Below are positions 25,091-34,171 of a stretch of 64,000 nucleotides of DNA, in pieces. Source of the stretch: Novosphingobium sp. 28-62-57. GTDB taxonomy: Bacteria > Pseudomonadota > Alphaproteobacteria > Sphingomonadales > Sphingomonadaceae. Made by a program: the position numbers and the translations under genes. The DNA is taken from positions 186,001 to 250,000 of the forward strand of contig NCGO01000005.1 in the NCBI GenBank assembly GCA_002256985.1. Reading direction: 5' to 3'. The notes under the pieces were generated by a model that had not been told where the DNA came from, made no database searches, and saw nothing but the letters and a program-made list of their open reading frames with translations. The first letter of the stretch is position 1, and every line of letters starts with the position of its first letter.

Positions 25091-25762
25091 CTAACTGTAA
25101 AACTCGCTCTCAATCCGCGCCAGCGTTTCAAAGCCATCACCGATGTGCGCGCGCATGGCCCGTTCAGCACCATCAGCATCGCCTGCCACGATCAGCGCCA
25201 GCATGGCGCGATGATCGGCATTGGCGGTCTTCAGCCGCTCCTCGTCATAGAAACTTTCGAACAGGAGGCGGTGGATCGGCACGTTGAGCCGCTGCAAGTG
25301 ATCAGCGATGACCTTGTTGCCCGATCCTTCCACGATCAACCGGTGCCATTCGTTGTTCAACCGGCCAAACCGGTCCGGCGCGCGGTCTTGCACGCAGGCG
25401 TCAAGCTGGTCCTGCAGGTCCTGCAGCCGTGCGATCATGGCCGGATCGGCCCGCGCGGTGAAATCGTGCATGGCCATGCCTTCCAACGCCATGCGCGCGC
25501 GGTAGATCTGGCGCACTTCATCGAGCGTTGACGAACGCACCGACGCGCCGCGAAACTCCTCAATCTCGACCAGCCCTTCGCCTTCAAGCCGCTTCAATGC
25601 CTCGCGCACTTTGGACCGGCTCGCCCCGGTTTGGCGGATGATGTCGACCTCCACCAGCCGCTGGCCGGGCACAAACCGCCCAGTGCGGATGCGCTGGCGC
25701 ACCCAATCGGCGATTTCAGGGCCCGTGGGCGGGCGCGGCGGTTCTTGGCTTCCTGCTTGCAT
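25091..25762 (-). CDS. GntR-family (FadR/FCD type) transcriptional regulator
   Basis: 223 residues. The N-terminal winged helix (residues about 15-75: IADWVRQRIRTGRFVPGQRL, QTGASRSKVREALKRLEGEG) is followed by an all-helical FCD effector domain with the likely metal ligands NNEWHRLIVEGSGN and later His residues (DHRAMLALIVAG, RAHIGDGFE). FCD regulators commonly respond to organic acids. It is divergent from the CocE-like gene that opens the large operon; the inverted repeat ATTGTcaACAAT between them is a likely binding site. I infer it represses that operon. Confidence 0.88.
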   Translation of the reverse strand: MQAGSQEPPRPPTGPEIADWVRQRIRTGRFVPGQRLVEVDIIRQTGASRSKVREALKRLEGEGLVEIEEFRGASVRSSTLDEVRQIYRARMALEGMAMHDFTARADPAMIARLQDLQDQLDACVQDRAPDRFGRLNNEWHRLIVEGSGNKVIADHLQRLNVPIHRLLFESFYDEERLKTANADHRAMLALIVAGDADGAERAMRAHIGDGFETLARIESEFYS

Positions 25763-25792
25763 GACGCGGACCTATCGCGCAGCATCAACGAT

Positions 25793-25804
25793 ATTGTCAA
25801 CAAT
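25793..25804. promoter_or_regulatory. FadR-type operator candidate
   Basis: ATTGT-CA-ACAAT, a perfect short palindrome 31 bp upstream of the GntR gene start, in the divergent promoter region. Confidence 0.55.
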
Positions 25805-25824
25805 CTCGTCAGCCATTTTTCAGT

Positions 25825-25838
25825 TGTAAGCGCTTGCC
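25825..25838. promoter_or_regulatory. LacI/GalR-type operator candidate (AAGCGCTT class)
   Basis: TGTAAGCGCTTGCC matches the classic TGTAAGCGCTTACA palindrome recognised by many LacI-family proteins, with two changes. It is 60-73 bp before the CocE-like gene start. A similar site lies at 51472-51485. Confidence 0.55.
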
Positions 25839-25897
25839 ACTTCAACGATCACAGGTCCAGCAACAAAGCGGACATCGAATCCGCGAGGAGAGATGGC

Positions 25898-27646
25898 GTG
25901 ACAAGGACTCCGATCCTGGCAGCGGTAATGGCGGCGGCTTGCACAACCGCTGCGCCTGTCGCCTTGCAGGCGCAGGCGCTCTCTGCCGCGCCCTATCCTG
26001 ATGTCGTGCGCACGTCTTCCTATGTACCGGTGCGCGATGGCACACGGCTTGCGGTCAACGTCTATCGCCCCGCCCGTGATGGCGTGGTCGAAACCGCACC
26101 GTTGCCGGTGATCTTTTCCTTCACCCCCTATCGCGCGCGCTTCAAGGACAAGGACGGCAAGATTGAAGAGTTGGCCCTGAGCGACCGGCTCGCCATGCGC
26201 AGCCTGATCCGCGCGGGCTATGTCGTGGCCACGGCCGACATTCGCGGCAAGGGCACCTCGTTAGGGCACCGCCGCGGCTTTCAGGATCGCACCGAGGCAC
26301 AGGACGGCCACGATCTTGTCGAATGGCTGGCCAGGCAGCCGTTCTCCACGGGCAAGGTCGGCATGATCGGCTGCTCCTATCTTGGCGGGTCAACCTTCCA
26401 TACCGCCACCACCGCCCCTCCATCGCTGAAGGCCGTGTTCATCGGCGCATCGGATCTCGACAAGTACGCCTTCGTGCGCCGGGGCGGTATTCCCGCGCAG
26501 TTCAACACGCGGCCTGATGAGCCGCCCGAAGTTGATCTGGCCAGCGTGCCGGTGGACGCCGATACCGATGGCACCATGCTGCGCGCCGCCGTGGCCGAAC
26601 ATGCCGCCAACACGCCAATGGCCGCGCTGTGGTATGGCATGCCCTATCGTGACAGCGTTTCGGCCTTCACCGGCAATGCCTTCTGGGAAGAGGTTGGGAC
26701 CTATAACTACCTTGATGCGATCCGCCGCGCCGGAATTGCCACCTATTTCTGGAGCAACTGGCAGGACGAGCCAACCGCGCAATCGCTTTTGAGTGCGGCC
26801 AATTTCCCGCAAAGCCGCTTTCTGGCCGGGCCAGGCAGCCATTGCGTGCCCCCACCGGGGTTTGATTTCACCGGCGAAATCACCCGCTATTTCGATTTGC
26901 ATCTGAAGAGTGCTGGCACTTCCGCCAAGGCCCCGCGCGCGACTTATTGGGTCGAAGGGCTGAATGGGAAGGGCGGCTATGTCACCTCCGACACGCTGCC
27001 AGGTGAGGCCAGCACGCCGCAAGGCTGGTTTCTCAGCGGCGGCAAAAGCAGCACCGCGCGTTCGGCCAATGATGGCACCTTGCTGCTCAAGGCTGGGCGC
27101 TCCGGCGCTGACAGCTTCACCGTGCAATACGATCTGCCCGATCCTGAATACTTCGCGTTCTGGGCCAAGCCGATGGACGACAAGGGGCTGAGTTACACCA
27201 CGGCGGCGCTGACGAAGCCCGCCAAGCTTATCGGCTTTCCGGTGGCGCATCTGGCGGTTTCGGCGGACAAGCCCGACGCTCACGTGTTTGTCTATCTCGA
27301 TCAGGTGGATGCTGCGGGCAAGGCTGAGGTCGTGGCCTTCGGGCGGCTCGCATTGTCGCACCGTATCGAGGGCCGCGCGCCTTATGCGGCCATGGGTCTG
27401 CCGTTCCATCCGGGACGTCAAGGCGATGTCATGCCGGTCGCTCCGGGGCAGGTGGTGCGTATGAACATCGATATGACGCCAATATCGCGCGTGGTTCCCG
27501 CGGGTGCGCGGCTGCGGTTGACGATTGCCGGGGCCGATCCGCGCCAGCGCAACTTGAAGGACATCCGGCAAAATCCAGCTCCGGTCATCACGGTGCATCA
27601 CGGCGGGGCCGATGCCTCACGCCTCGATCTGCCGCTGGCGCAATGA
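25898..27646 (+). CDS. Exported CocE/NonD-family hydrolase
   Basis: 582 residues from GTG 25898 (ribosome site gaggagag). Signal peptide, then an alpha/beta-hydrolase domain with SYVPVRDGTRLAVNVYRP, the nucleophile elbow GCSYLGG with Ser160, and ADIRGKGTSLG. The C-terminal ~220 residues form the jelly-roll of the X-Pro dipeptidyl-peptidase/CocE family (GFPVAHLAVSADKPDAHVFV). These enzymes hydrolyse esters (cocaine esterase) or acyl-amide/peptide bonds. It opens the 18-kb operon and would act outside the inner membrane, releasing the acid that the downstream TRAP system could import (inference). Confidence 0.87.
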   Translation: MTRTPILAAVMAAACTTAAPVALQAQALSAAPYPDVVRTSSYVPVRDGTRLAVNVYRPARDGVVETAPLPVIFSFTPYRARFKDKDGKIEELALSDRLAMRSLIRAGYVVATADIRGKGTSLGHRRGFQDRTEAQDGHDLVEWLARQPFSTGKVGMIGCSYLGGSTFHTATTAPPSLKAVFIGASDLDKYAFVRRGGIPAQFNTRPDEPPEVDLASVPVDADTDGTMLRAAVAEHAANTPMAALWYGMPYRDSVSAFTGNAFWEEVGTYNYLDAIRRAGIATYFWSNWQDEPTAQSLLSAANFPQSRFLAGPGSHCVPPPGFDFTGEITRYFDLHLKSAGTSAKAPRATYWVEGLNGKGGYVTSDTLPGEASTPQGWFLSGGKSSTARSANDGTLLLKAGRSGADSFTVQYDLPDPEYFAFWAKPMDDKGLSYTTAALTKPAKLIGFPVAHLAVSADKPDAHVFVYLDQVDAAGKAEVVAFGRLALSHRIEGRAPYAAMGLPFHPGRQGDVMPVAPGQVVRMNIDMTPISRVVPAGARLRLTIAGADPRQRNLKDIRQNPAPVITVHHGGADASRLDLPLAQ

Positions 27647-27717
27647 TTACGAAGTGACGCTTGAGTTTTGGGGAAATGGAAGCCGCGTTTGACGGCTCAG
27701 GGAAGGAGCAAGGCAAC

Positions 27718-30420
27718 ATGAAGGGCAATCTCGATCGGTCTGCCAAGGCCATTTTGAACATCAGCTGCAGCGCGCTGGCACTGGTTCTGCCGGTAGCCGC
27801 GCAGGCGCAGGACGTTCCGCAGGAGGCCGCAGAAGACGCATCGCCCACCGATGACGCCATCATCGTCACCGGCAGCCGCGTGCGCGGCACCGCGCCGGTG
27901 GGTGCGGCGGTGACAGCACTGGGCCGCAAGGACATCGAAACATCGAGCGCGGTAACCGTGGACCGCATGATCCGCGAAATTCCGCAGGTCTTCGATCTGG
28001 GCGTGTCCGAAAACTCGCGCGGGCAATCGGGCGGCGCGGGCAATATCACGTTCGGCAACTCGGTGAACCTGCGCGGTATCGGGCCTTATGCCACGCTGAT
28101 CATCGTCGATGGCCACCGCGTGACCAACAACAGCCGCTCGATCGACCCCTCAACCATTCCATCGCTGGGTGTGGAGCGGGTTGAAATCATCGCTGATGGC
28201 GCTTCGGCCATCTATGGTTCGGATGCCGTGGCAGGTGTGGTCAATATCATCCCGCGCCGTTCGCTGGATGGTGGTGAACTGCTGGCGCGTCAGGGCATCA
28301 GCAGCCGTGGCGATTTCCACGAAACCACGCTGGGCGCAGCGCTGGGCAAAGTGTTTGATCGCGGCCAGATCATGGTCGCCTATGAACATATCGAACGCTC
28401 GAACCTGTCGGGCGATGATCGCGATTTCTTCACCAGCGATCAGCGCGCATTTGGTGGCACAGACTATCGCATCGTCCGCTGCGCACCGGGCAATATCAAC
28501 GCCAACGGCACGACTTATGCCATCCCCACAGCAGGGCTGACTCAGGCAGGCGCGGCGGGACTGGTCGCAGGCTCGCTCAACAAGTGCGATGAGCTGACCA
28601 ATCAGGATCTGATCCCCGAACAGCGCTATGATTCGGTCAACAGCACCGGGCGCTTCGAAGTGACCGACTGGCTCGAAGTGTTCTACGACGGCTTCTATTC
28701 CAAGCGCTCGTTCTATCGCAAATCGGCGTTTGCCAGCGCGCGCTTGACCGTGCCGCAGACCAACGCATTCTTCGTGCGGCCAGCAGGCTTTACCGGCTCC
28801 AGCTACACGCTCGATTACAATTTCCGCGATGATCTGCCGACCAACGATTCCTCGGGCTTTGCCAAATCGTGGCAGATCACGCCAGGGATCAAGGTCAAAC
28901 TGCCGGGCGATTGGCAGGCCGAAGCCCTGTTCGGTTATGGCAAGACCAACGATTTTTCGGGATCGTACTTTGCCACCAATAACGCTGCTCTGAATGCGGC
29001 GCTGGCCAGCAGCAACCCCGACACCGCGTTTGATCCTTATGGCCTTGGTCGCACCAGCCAGGCCGTGCTGAATGGCATTGCCAACCAGATCTTCCTTGCC
29101 CCCACCAATGGCCGGTTGCGCACCTATGAAGGCCGCCTCAACGGCAGCCTGTTTGCCGCTCCCGGGGGTGACGTGAAACTGGCCGCAGGCTATGAACGGC
29201 AGGACTTCACCGTTGCGCTCGGCTCTGCGCGCGGCGCACCGACCACGCCAATCGTGTTCCGCAACTTCGGGCGAAAAGTCGATTCGTTCTACGCTGAGCT
29301 CTATGTGCCGGTGTTCGGCCCTGAAAATGCGATGGGCGGCTTCCAGCGTCTGGAATTCAACGCCGCCGTGCGCCACGACAAGTATTCGGACGTGGGCGGC
29401 ACCACCAATCCCAAGTTTGGCGTAAACTGGGTGCCGTTCGATGGCGTGAAGCTGCGCGGCAGCTATGGCACATCGTTCCGCGCGCCGACGATCCCGGAAA
29501 TCTACGGCAATTCGAACAACATCTTCGGCCAATCGTACCAGAACCCGGCAGGCGGCGCGCCGCTGCAGGGCTATGCGCTGTCGGGCCCCAACCTTGATCT
29601 TGAGCCGGAAACGGCCACGTCATGGTCGGTCGGCATCGATTTTGATCCCACGCCCAACCTGCATTTCGGCCTGACGTACTGGGATGTGAACTACAAGAAT
29701 CAGGTGCTCGCCAACCTGTCGAACCTCGCCATTCTGGGCACCGAGGCGCAATATACCGGGACCGGAATCATCCTGCGCGGCACCGATGCGGCCACGCGTG
29801 TGCAGCAATTGCTGGCTCAGGGCGTGACGCTGGCAGGCGGCTCCTTCCCCGGCGGCAGCGCGGCCAATGTCACGCTGTTCGTCGATGGGCGCAGCCAGAA
29901 CCTTGGCGTTTCGATCACGCGCGGCATCGATTTCATCGGCAGCTGGCGGGCCGAACTGGGCGGCGAAGATGCGCTGACATTCAGCGCTTCGGGCACCTAC
30001 CTGACCAAGTACCGCGTGGCGCTGACCCCCACCGCCCCGCTGATTGATCGGCTGAACTTCATCTTCAACCCGCTGAAATTCCGCGCCCGTGGTAGTGTCA
30101 CGTGGGATCACGGCGCGTTCAGCGCGCGCGTGCTGGCCAACCACGTCAACGGCTATTTCAACAACCTGACCGCCGCAGGGCAACAGGTGAAGAGCTACAC
30201 GCCGATCGAACTGAACCTGACCTACCGGATCGGGGACCGCAACGCGACGGGCTTCTTCGACAAGGGCATGACGCTCAGCCTCGAAGTGCGCAACCTGTTC
30301 GATATCGATCCGCCTTATGTCAATCTGGCGCCCAGCGGCAACGGCAGTGGCGGCTATGACGCCAGCGCCAGCGACCCGATTGGCCGCCTGTTTGCCGTGT
30401 CCTTGCGCAAATCGTTCTGA
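27718..30420 (+). CDS. TonB-dependent receptor
   Basis: 900 residues from ATG 27718 (ribosome site ggaagga). Signal peptide ending near AAQAQ, TonB box-like DDAIIVTGSRVRG, plug motifs TLIIVDGHRVTN and VERVEIIADGASAIYGSDAV, and a barrel finishing RLFAVSLRKSF. This is the large family with an ADGASAIYGSDAVAG plug signature. It sits between the CocE-like gene (71 bp) and the first CapA-like gene (4 bp), so it is part of the operon and probably imports the intact conjugate or its fragments. Confidence 0.93.
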   Translation: MKGNLDRSAKAILNISCSALALVLPVAAQAQDVPQEAAEDASPTDDAIIVTGSRVRGTAPVGAAVTALGRKDIETSSAVTVDRMIREIPQVFDLGVSENSRGQSGGAGNITFGNSVNLRGIGPYATLIIVDGHRVTNNSRSIDPSTIPSLGVERVEIIADGASAIYGSDAVAGVVNIIPRRSLDGGELLARQGISSRGDFHETTLGAALGKVFDRGQIMVAYEHIERSNLSGDDRDFFTSDQRAFGGTDYRIVRCAPGNINANGTTYAIPTAGLTQAGAAGLVAGSLNKCDELTNQDLIPEQRYDSVNSTGRFEVTDWLEVFYDGFYSKRSFYRKSAFASARLTVPQTNAFFVRPAGFTGSSYTLDYNFRDDLPTNDSSGFAKSWQITPGIKVKLPGDWQAEALFGYGKTNDFSGSYFATNNAALNAALASSNPDTAFDPYGLGRTSQAVLNGIANQIFLAPTNGRLRTYEGRLNGSLFAAPGGDVKLAAGYERQDFTVALGSARGAPTTPIVFRNFGRKVDSFYAELYVPVFGPENAMGGFQRLEFNAAVRHDKYSDVGGTTNPKFGVNWVPFDGVKLRGSYGTSFRAPTIPEIYGNSNNIFGQSYQNPAGGAPLQGYALSGPNLDLEPETATSWSVGIDFDPTPNLHFGLTYWDVNYKNQVLANLSNLAILGTEAQYTGTGIILRGTDAATRVQQLLAQGVTLAGGSFPGGSAANVTLFVDGRSQNLGVSITRGIDFIGSWRAELGGEDALTFSASGTYLTKYRVALTPTAPLIDRLNFIFNPLKFRARGSVTWDHGAFSARVLANHVNGYFNNLTAAGQQVKSYTPIELNLTYRIGDRNATGFFDKGMTLSLEVRNLFDIDPPYVNLAPSGNGSGGYDASASDPIGRLFAVSLRKSF

Positions 30421-30424
30421 TCGG

Positions 30425-31531
30425 ATGCGCGGCGGAGCGATCACTATTGTGCTGGCAGGGGACCTCGTGCTCGATGAGCCCGATGCCCCCTACTGGCTGG
30501 CCGGGATCGCTCCGGCGCTGCAGGCGGCAGACCTAGCGGTCGGCCACATGGAAGTGCCGCATTCGGCGCGCGGGGTAGAGCTGAAAGGCGATGTCCCCGC
30601 ACCCGCCGCGCCGCCCGAAAATGTGGCGGCGATTGCAGGGGCGGGGTTTCACATGCTGAGCCTTGCCGGAAACCACATCGCCGATTGCGGGGCCGATGGC
30701 ATTGCCGATACGCTTGCTTTGCTTGAAGAAGCGGGGCTCAAAGGCACTGGGGCAGGGCTGACCCTCGCACAAGCAAAAGCACCGGCAGTGGTTGAACGCG
30801 GCGGACGCCAGATCGGCCTGCTCAGCTATAATTGCGTCGGCCCGGAGATTTCGTGGGTCAGCGACAGCCGCGCCGGTTGCGCCTACTTGCGCATCGAAAC
30901 GGCAGACGGCTCCGCAATCGCGCCCGCCGCCAACCTTGAACACGTGACCGATGCAGCCGTGGCAACCCTGCAAGCCGATATCGCCGCCCTGCGCCAAGAG
31001 GCGGATTTCGTAATGGTCGCGCTGCACAAGGGCATCGTCCACACGCCCGCCAAGCTCGCCCCCTATGAACGCGCGATCAGCCATGCCGCGATTGATGCAG
31101 GCGCGAATGTGGTGATCGGCCACCACGCCCATATCGTGCGCGGCATCGAATTCTATCGCGGCAAACCGATCTTCCACGGCCTCGGCAATGGCTGCGTCGT
31201 CACCAGCGCGCTCAGCCCCGCGCAAGACCATCCGGCCCGCCGCGAATGGGCCGAGCGGCGCAAAGTGATGTTCGGCTTCGAACCGGACCCGGCCTACACG
31301 CTCGCGCCGTTCCATCCCGAGGCGGTCAATGCCATGCTGGGGCGTCTGACCTTGCACCCAGACGGTAGCGTAGATGTGGGTATCGTGCCAGTCAATGTGC
31401 TGGCACCCGGACGGCCCGTGCTGGCAACAGGAGAACGCAAGACCGCCGTGGCCCGCTATATCGAACAGATCACAGTGGCTGCCGGACTGCCCGCCATCAC
31501 CATCGCGGCTGACGGGACGGTATCGGCATGA
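30425..31531 (+). CDS. CapA-family (PGA_cap) metallophosphatase-fold protein, first copy
   Basis: 368 residues. Metallophosphoesterase-like motifs appear in order: TIVLAGDLVLDE, VGHMEVP, LAGNHIADCG, VALHKGIVHTP and IGHHAHIVRG. These match the CapA/PgsA group named for poly-gamma-glutamate capsule genes. No signal peptide or membrane anchor is visible, unlike PgsA, so it is probably cytoplasmic. The rest of the capsule genes (CapB/CapC) are absent. It starts 4 bp after the receptor stop and overlaps dctQ (ATGA). A catabolic hydrolase role is inferred from operon context. Confidence 0.8.
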   Translation: MRGGAITIVLAGDLVLDEPDAPYWLAGIAPALQAADLAVGHMEVPHSARGVELKGDVPAPAAPPENVAAIAGAGFHMLSLAGNHIADCGADGIADTLALLEEAGLKGTGAGLTLAQAKAPAVVERGGRQIGLLSYNCVGPEISWVSDSRAGCAYLRIETADGSAIAPAANLEHVTDAAVATLQADIAALRQEADFVMVALHKGIVHTPAKLAPYERAISHAAIDAGANVVIGHHAHIVRGIEFYRGKPIFHGLGNGCVVTSALSPAQDHPARREWAERRKVMFGFEPDPAYTLAPFHPEAVNAMLGRLTLHPDGSVDVGIVPVNVLAPGRPVLATGERKTAVARYIEQITVAAGLPAITIAADGTVSA

Positions 31532-31980
31532 AATCCTTGCGCACAGCCATGACTCTGACCGGCGGCATCGCCCTGCTGGCGGCAACCGGCATCGATACGA
31601 TCTCGGTCATCGGGCGGCACGTGGGAATGCCGTTTCGCGGCTCCATCGAACTGGTGCAGGTGGCCGTGCTGGTCGCCGGAACGCTGGCGTTGCTGGTGGC
31701 CACGGTAGACCGTTCCCACGCCAAAGTGCACCTGCTGGTTGATCGCATGAGCGAACCCGCCCGCGCCATGCTGGATCGCGTGTCCGCGCTGTTGGGCGCG
31801 CTATTCTTCGCCGCGCTGCTGGCAGGCGCGGCATGGCTGATGGCCGATCTGTGGAGCGGGCATGAGGAAAGCGAAGTTGTCGGCGTGCCGTGGCGCTGGA
31901 TGCGGCTGTTCGCCAACGTCGTGTTCCTCGCCATCGTCCTCGCGCTGCTTGGCCAAGCCATTCGGAGGCGAAAGCCATGA
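31528..31980 (+). CDS. dctQ: TRAP transporter small permease (DctQ)
   Basis: 150 residues, four predicted membrane helices (SLRTAMTLTGGIALLAATGI; LVQVAVLVAGTLALLVATVD; LGALFFAALLAGAAWLMADL; VVFLAIVLALLGQAI). The short size and the helix pattern, directly before DctM, identify it as the small TRAP subunit. It overlaps both neighbours by 4 bp. Confidence 0.88.
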   Translation: MKSLRTAMTLTGGIALLAATGIDTISVIGRHVGMPFRGSIELVQVAVLVAGTLALLVATVDRSHAKVHLLVDRMSEPARAMLDRVSALLGALFFAALLAGAAWLMADLWSGHEESEVVGVPWRWMRLFANVVFLAIVLALLGQAIRRRKP

Positions 31981-33287
31981 TGCTGGCGACGCCCGAAACC
32001 GGCCTGATCGGCGTGCTGATCCTGTTCGCCCTGCTGCTGGCGGGCCTGCCTATTGGCGTGGCACTGGGCCTTGTCGGCCTTGGCGGGCTGTTTCTGGTGC
32101 TCGGCATAGAGCCGGGGCTGATCAAGGGCGGCGTCGTGCTGGTCGATACGCTCACTCGCTATGAACTCGGCACGCTGCCGCTGTTCATGTTTATGGCGCA
32201 CCTGTTCTTTTCGTCGAACGCCAGCCGCGATTTGTTCGATGCGGCGGCCAAGATGGTCGGCCACCGGCGCGGGGGCCTTGCCTATGCCTCGGTCGGCGGG
32301 TGCGCAGGGTTCGGCGCAATCAATGGCTCCAGCCTTGCCACGGCAGCCACCATCGGGCTGGTGGCGCTGCCCGAAATGCGCAAGCGCGGCTATTCCGATG
32401 CACTGGCCACCGGAACCGTGGCCGCAGGCGGCACACTTGGCCAGATGATCCCACCTTCGGGCGCGCTGATCGTGTTCGGGATCATTGCCGAACAGTCCAT
32501 CGGCAAGCTGTTCACCGCCGCCATTGTGCCGGGCATCACACAGGCGCTGCTCTATTGCGCAGTGATCTGGATCGTGGTGCGCCTGCGCCCCAACGCCGCC
32601 CCCGCCAGCGAACGCGCCACATGGGCGGAACGCCGCGCCGCGCTGGGCAAGATTGCGGACATGGTGCTGCTGATTGCGCTGGTCATTGGCGGCATTGCGC
32701 TCGGGTGGTTCAGCCCTTCCGAAGCCGCCTCCATCGGCGCGGCAGGCGCTCTGGCCATTGCCGCATGGCGCCGCCGCCTGAACCGCGACATGCTGATGCA
32801 GGCCTTCGAAGAAACATTGCGGACCAGCGGCCTGATCCTGATGGTCATCATCGGCGCGCTGGTGTTCTCGGTCTTCGTGTCGGTTACTGGCGTCACCGAT
32901 GCGGTGGGCGCATGGGTCACCGGCCTTGCGCTCGGCACCGTGCCCACGCTGCTGCTGGTCGCGCTGATCCTGCTGCTGCTCGGCTCCGTGCTCGATGGGC
33001 TGGCGCTGATGCTGCTGACCACGCCGATCTTGCTGCCGGTGGTGGAAAGCGTGGGCATGTCGGCCATCTGGTTCGGCATTTTTCTGTGCCGTGCGATGGA
33101 AATCGGCTTCGTCCACCCGCCGCTGGGTATGAACCTCTATGTCATTCAGGGCGTGGCCAAGGACGTGTCCATCAACCGCATCTTCAAGGGCGTGATGCCG
33201 TTCCTCGCCAGCGATCTGTTCCACCTCCTGATCATCATCCTGTTCCCCGCCTTGGCGCTGGGACTGCCTGAATTGCTTGGAAATTAA
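31977..33287 (+). CDS. dctM: TRAP transporter large permease (DctM)
   Basis: 436 residues with about 12 helices. Family motifs include GLPIGVALGLVGLGGLFLVL, FGAINGSSLATAATIG, GGTLGQMIPPSGALIVFG and the C-terminal PPLGMNLYVIQGVAKD. With DctQ and the binding protein encoded downstream it forms a sodium-driven importer of organic acids. ATG 31977 overlaps the dctQ stop; ggaggcg is the ribosome site. Confidence 0.93.
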   Translation: MMLATPETGLIGVLILFALLLAGLPIGVALGLVGLGGLFLVLGIEPGLIKGGVVLVDTLTRYELGTLPLFMFMAHLFFSSNASRDLFDAAAKMVGHRRGGLAYASVGGCAGFGAINGSSLATAATIGLVALPEMRKRGYSDALATGTVAAGGTLGQMIPPSGALIVFGIIAEQSIGKLFTAAIVPGITQALLYCAVIWIVVRLRPNAAPASERATWAERRAALGKIADMVLLIALVIGGIALGWFSPSEAASIGAAGALAIAAWRRRLNRDMLMQAFEETLRTSGLILMVIIGALVFSVFVSVTGVTDAVGAWVTGLALGTVPTLLLVALILLLLGSVLDGLALMLLTTPILLPVVESVGMSAIWFGIFLCRAMEIGFVHPPLGMNLYVIQGVAKDVSINRIFKGVMPFLASDLFHLLIIILFPALALGLPELLGN

Positions 33288-34171
33288 TGATGATAGCTTA
33301 CGCCGGTCCCAACCTGCCGCACGATCTGTTCGATGCCACGGGCCGCAACGCCGGGCCGCTCACCTGGAACATCGACCGCGCGATGCCCGCTGCCGACCGG
33401 TGGCTGGAAAGCAAGTTCGCGCCATGGACCCGCTCGGTGGTGCAGGACTGGGCCGATGGCGCGCTCGATCATCTGGAAGCGGTGGTCTTCACCCGCGCCG
33501 ACGACAGCGCGCAGCGGCTTTACTACTATCTGTGCGAGTTGCGCCGCGCAGGTTCGATCAAAGGCCCCGAACCGCTGATGCTCGACATCGCCAAGATCGC
33601 GCGCAATAGCAGTGTGGCTCGGGGCGAAGCGGCCTTGCGCAAGCTGGGCGAAGGGCTGGGCGTTGATTCCGCAGCGCTCTCTGCCGCCATCGCCACCGGA
33701 AATGCGGCGCGGCGCGAAGCTACGCCTGCTGTGGCAGCCACCAACCCGGTTTGCCTGATCGCCGGAAGCCCGCTGCCCGATGACCGGATGCACGCGATGA
33801 TCGCGCAGGCCGGTTGGAGTGCCACTGGCCGCACCCTCGCCGATGAATGGGCAGATCGCGGCCCTGAAGTCGATGAAACTGGCGACCCGTTCACCGCGCT
33901 CGCCCGCCAGCTTCACGCCCGTCACCTTGATACGCGCGGGTTCTATGATCGCTCCGCCGCCTTGGCTGAACAGGCGCGCAGCATCGGCGCGAAAGCCGCG
34001 GTGCTGTGGCTGATCGAAGAGGACGATACCACCGTCTGGCACTTGCCCGCGATGCGCACCGTGCTCGAAGGCCTTGGCCTGCCGGTGCTGGTGGCCACGC
34101 GCCGCGATTGGTCCTGCCGTGACGGGATCGACACTGAAATTGCAGCATTTCTGCAGGGAGTTTCCGCATGA
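33287..34171 (+). CDS. BcrC/BadD/HgdB-family protein, small (dehydratase D-component-like)
   Basis: 294 residues. The pattern AVVFTRADDSAQRLYYYLCE, then GPEPLMLDIAKIARNSSVAR, and a C-terminal GAKAAVLWLIEEDDTTVWHL resembles the small subunit of 2-hydroxyacyl-CoA dehydratases / benzoyl-CoA reductases. These enzymes carry a [4Fe-4S] cluster held by three cysteines per subunit. Only three cysteines exist here (83, 156, 277), and the position where I expect a Cys-Asp ligand reads ADDS, so cluster binding is uncertain. Start and stop are coupled to DctM (TAATG) and the CoA-transferase (ATGA). Likely partner of the protein at 36252-37550. Confidence 0.65.
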   Translation: MMIAYAGPNLPHDLFDATGRNAGPLTWNIDRAMPAADRWLESKFAPWTRSVVQDWADGALDHLEAVVFTRADDSAQRLYYYLCELRRAGSIKGPEPLMLDIAKIARNSSVARGEAALRKLGEGLGVDSAALSAAIATGNAARREATPAVAATNPVCLIAGSPLPDDRMHAMIAQAGWSATGRTLADEWADRGPEVDETGDPFTALARQLHARHLDTRGFYDRSAALAEQARSIGAKAAVLWLIEEDDTTVWHLPAMRTVLEGLGLPVLVATRRDWSCRDGIDTEIAAFLQGVSA

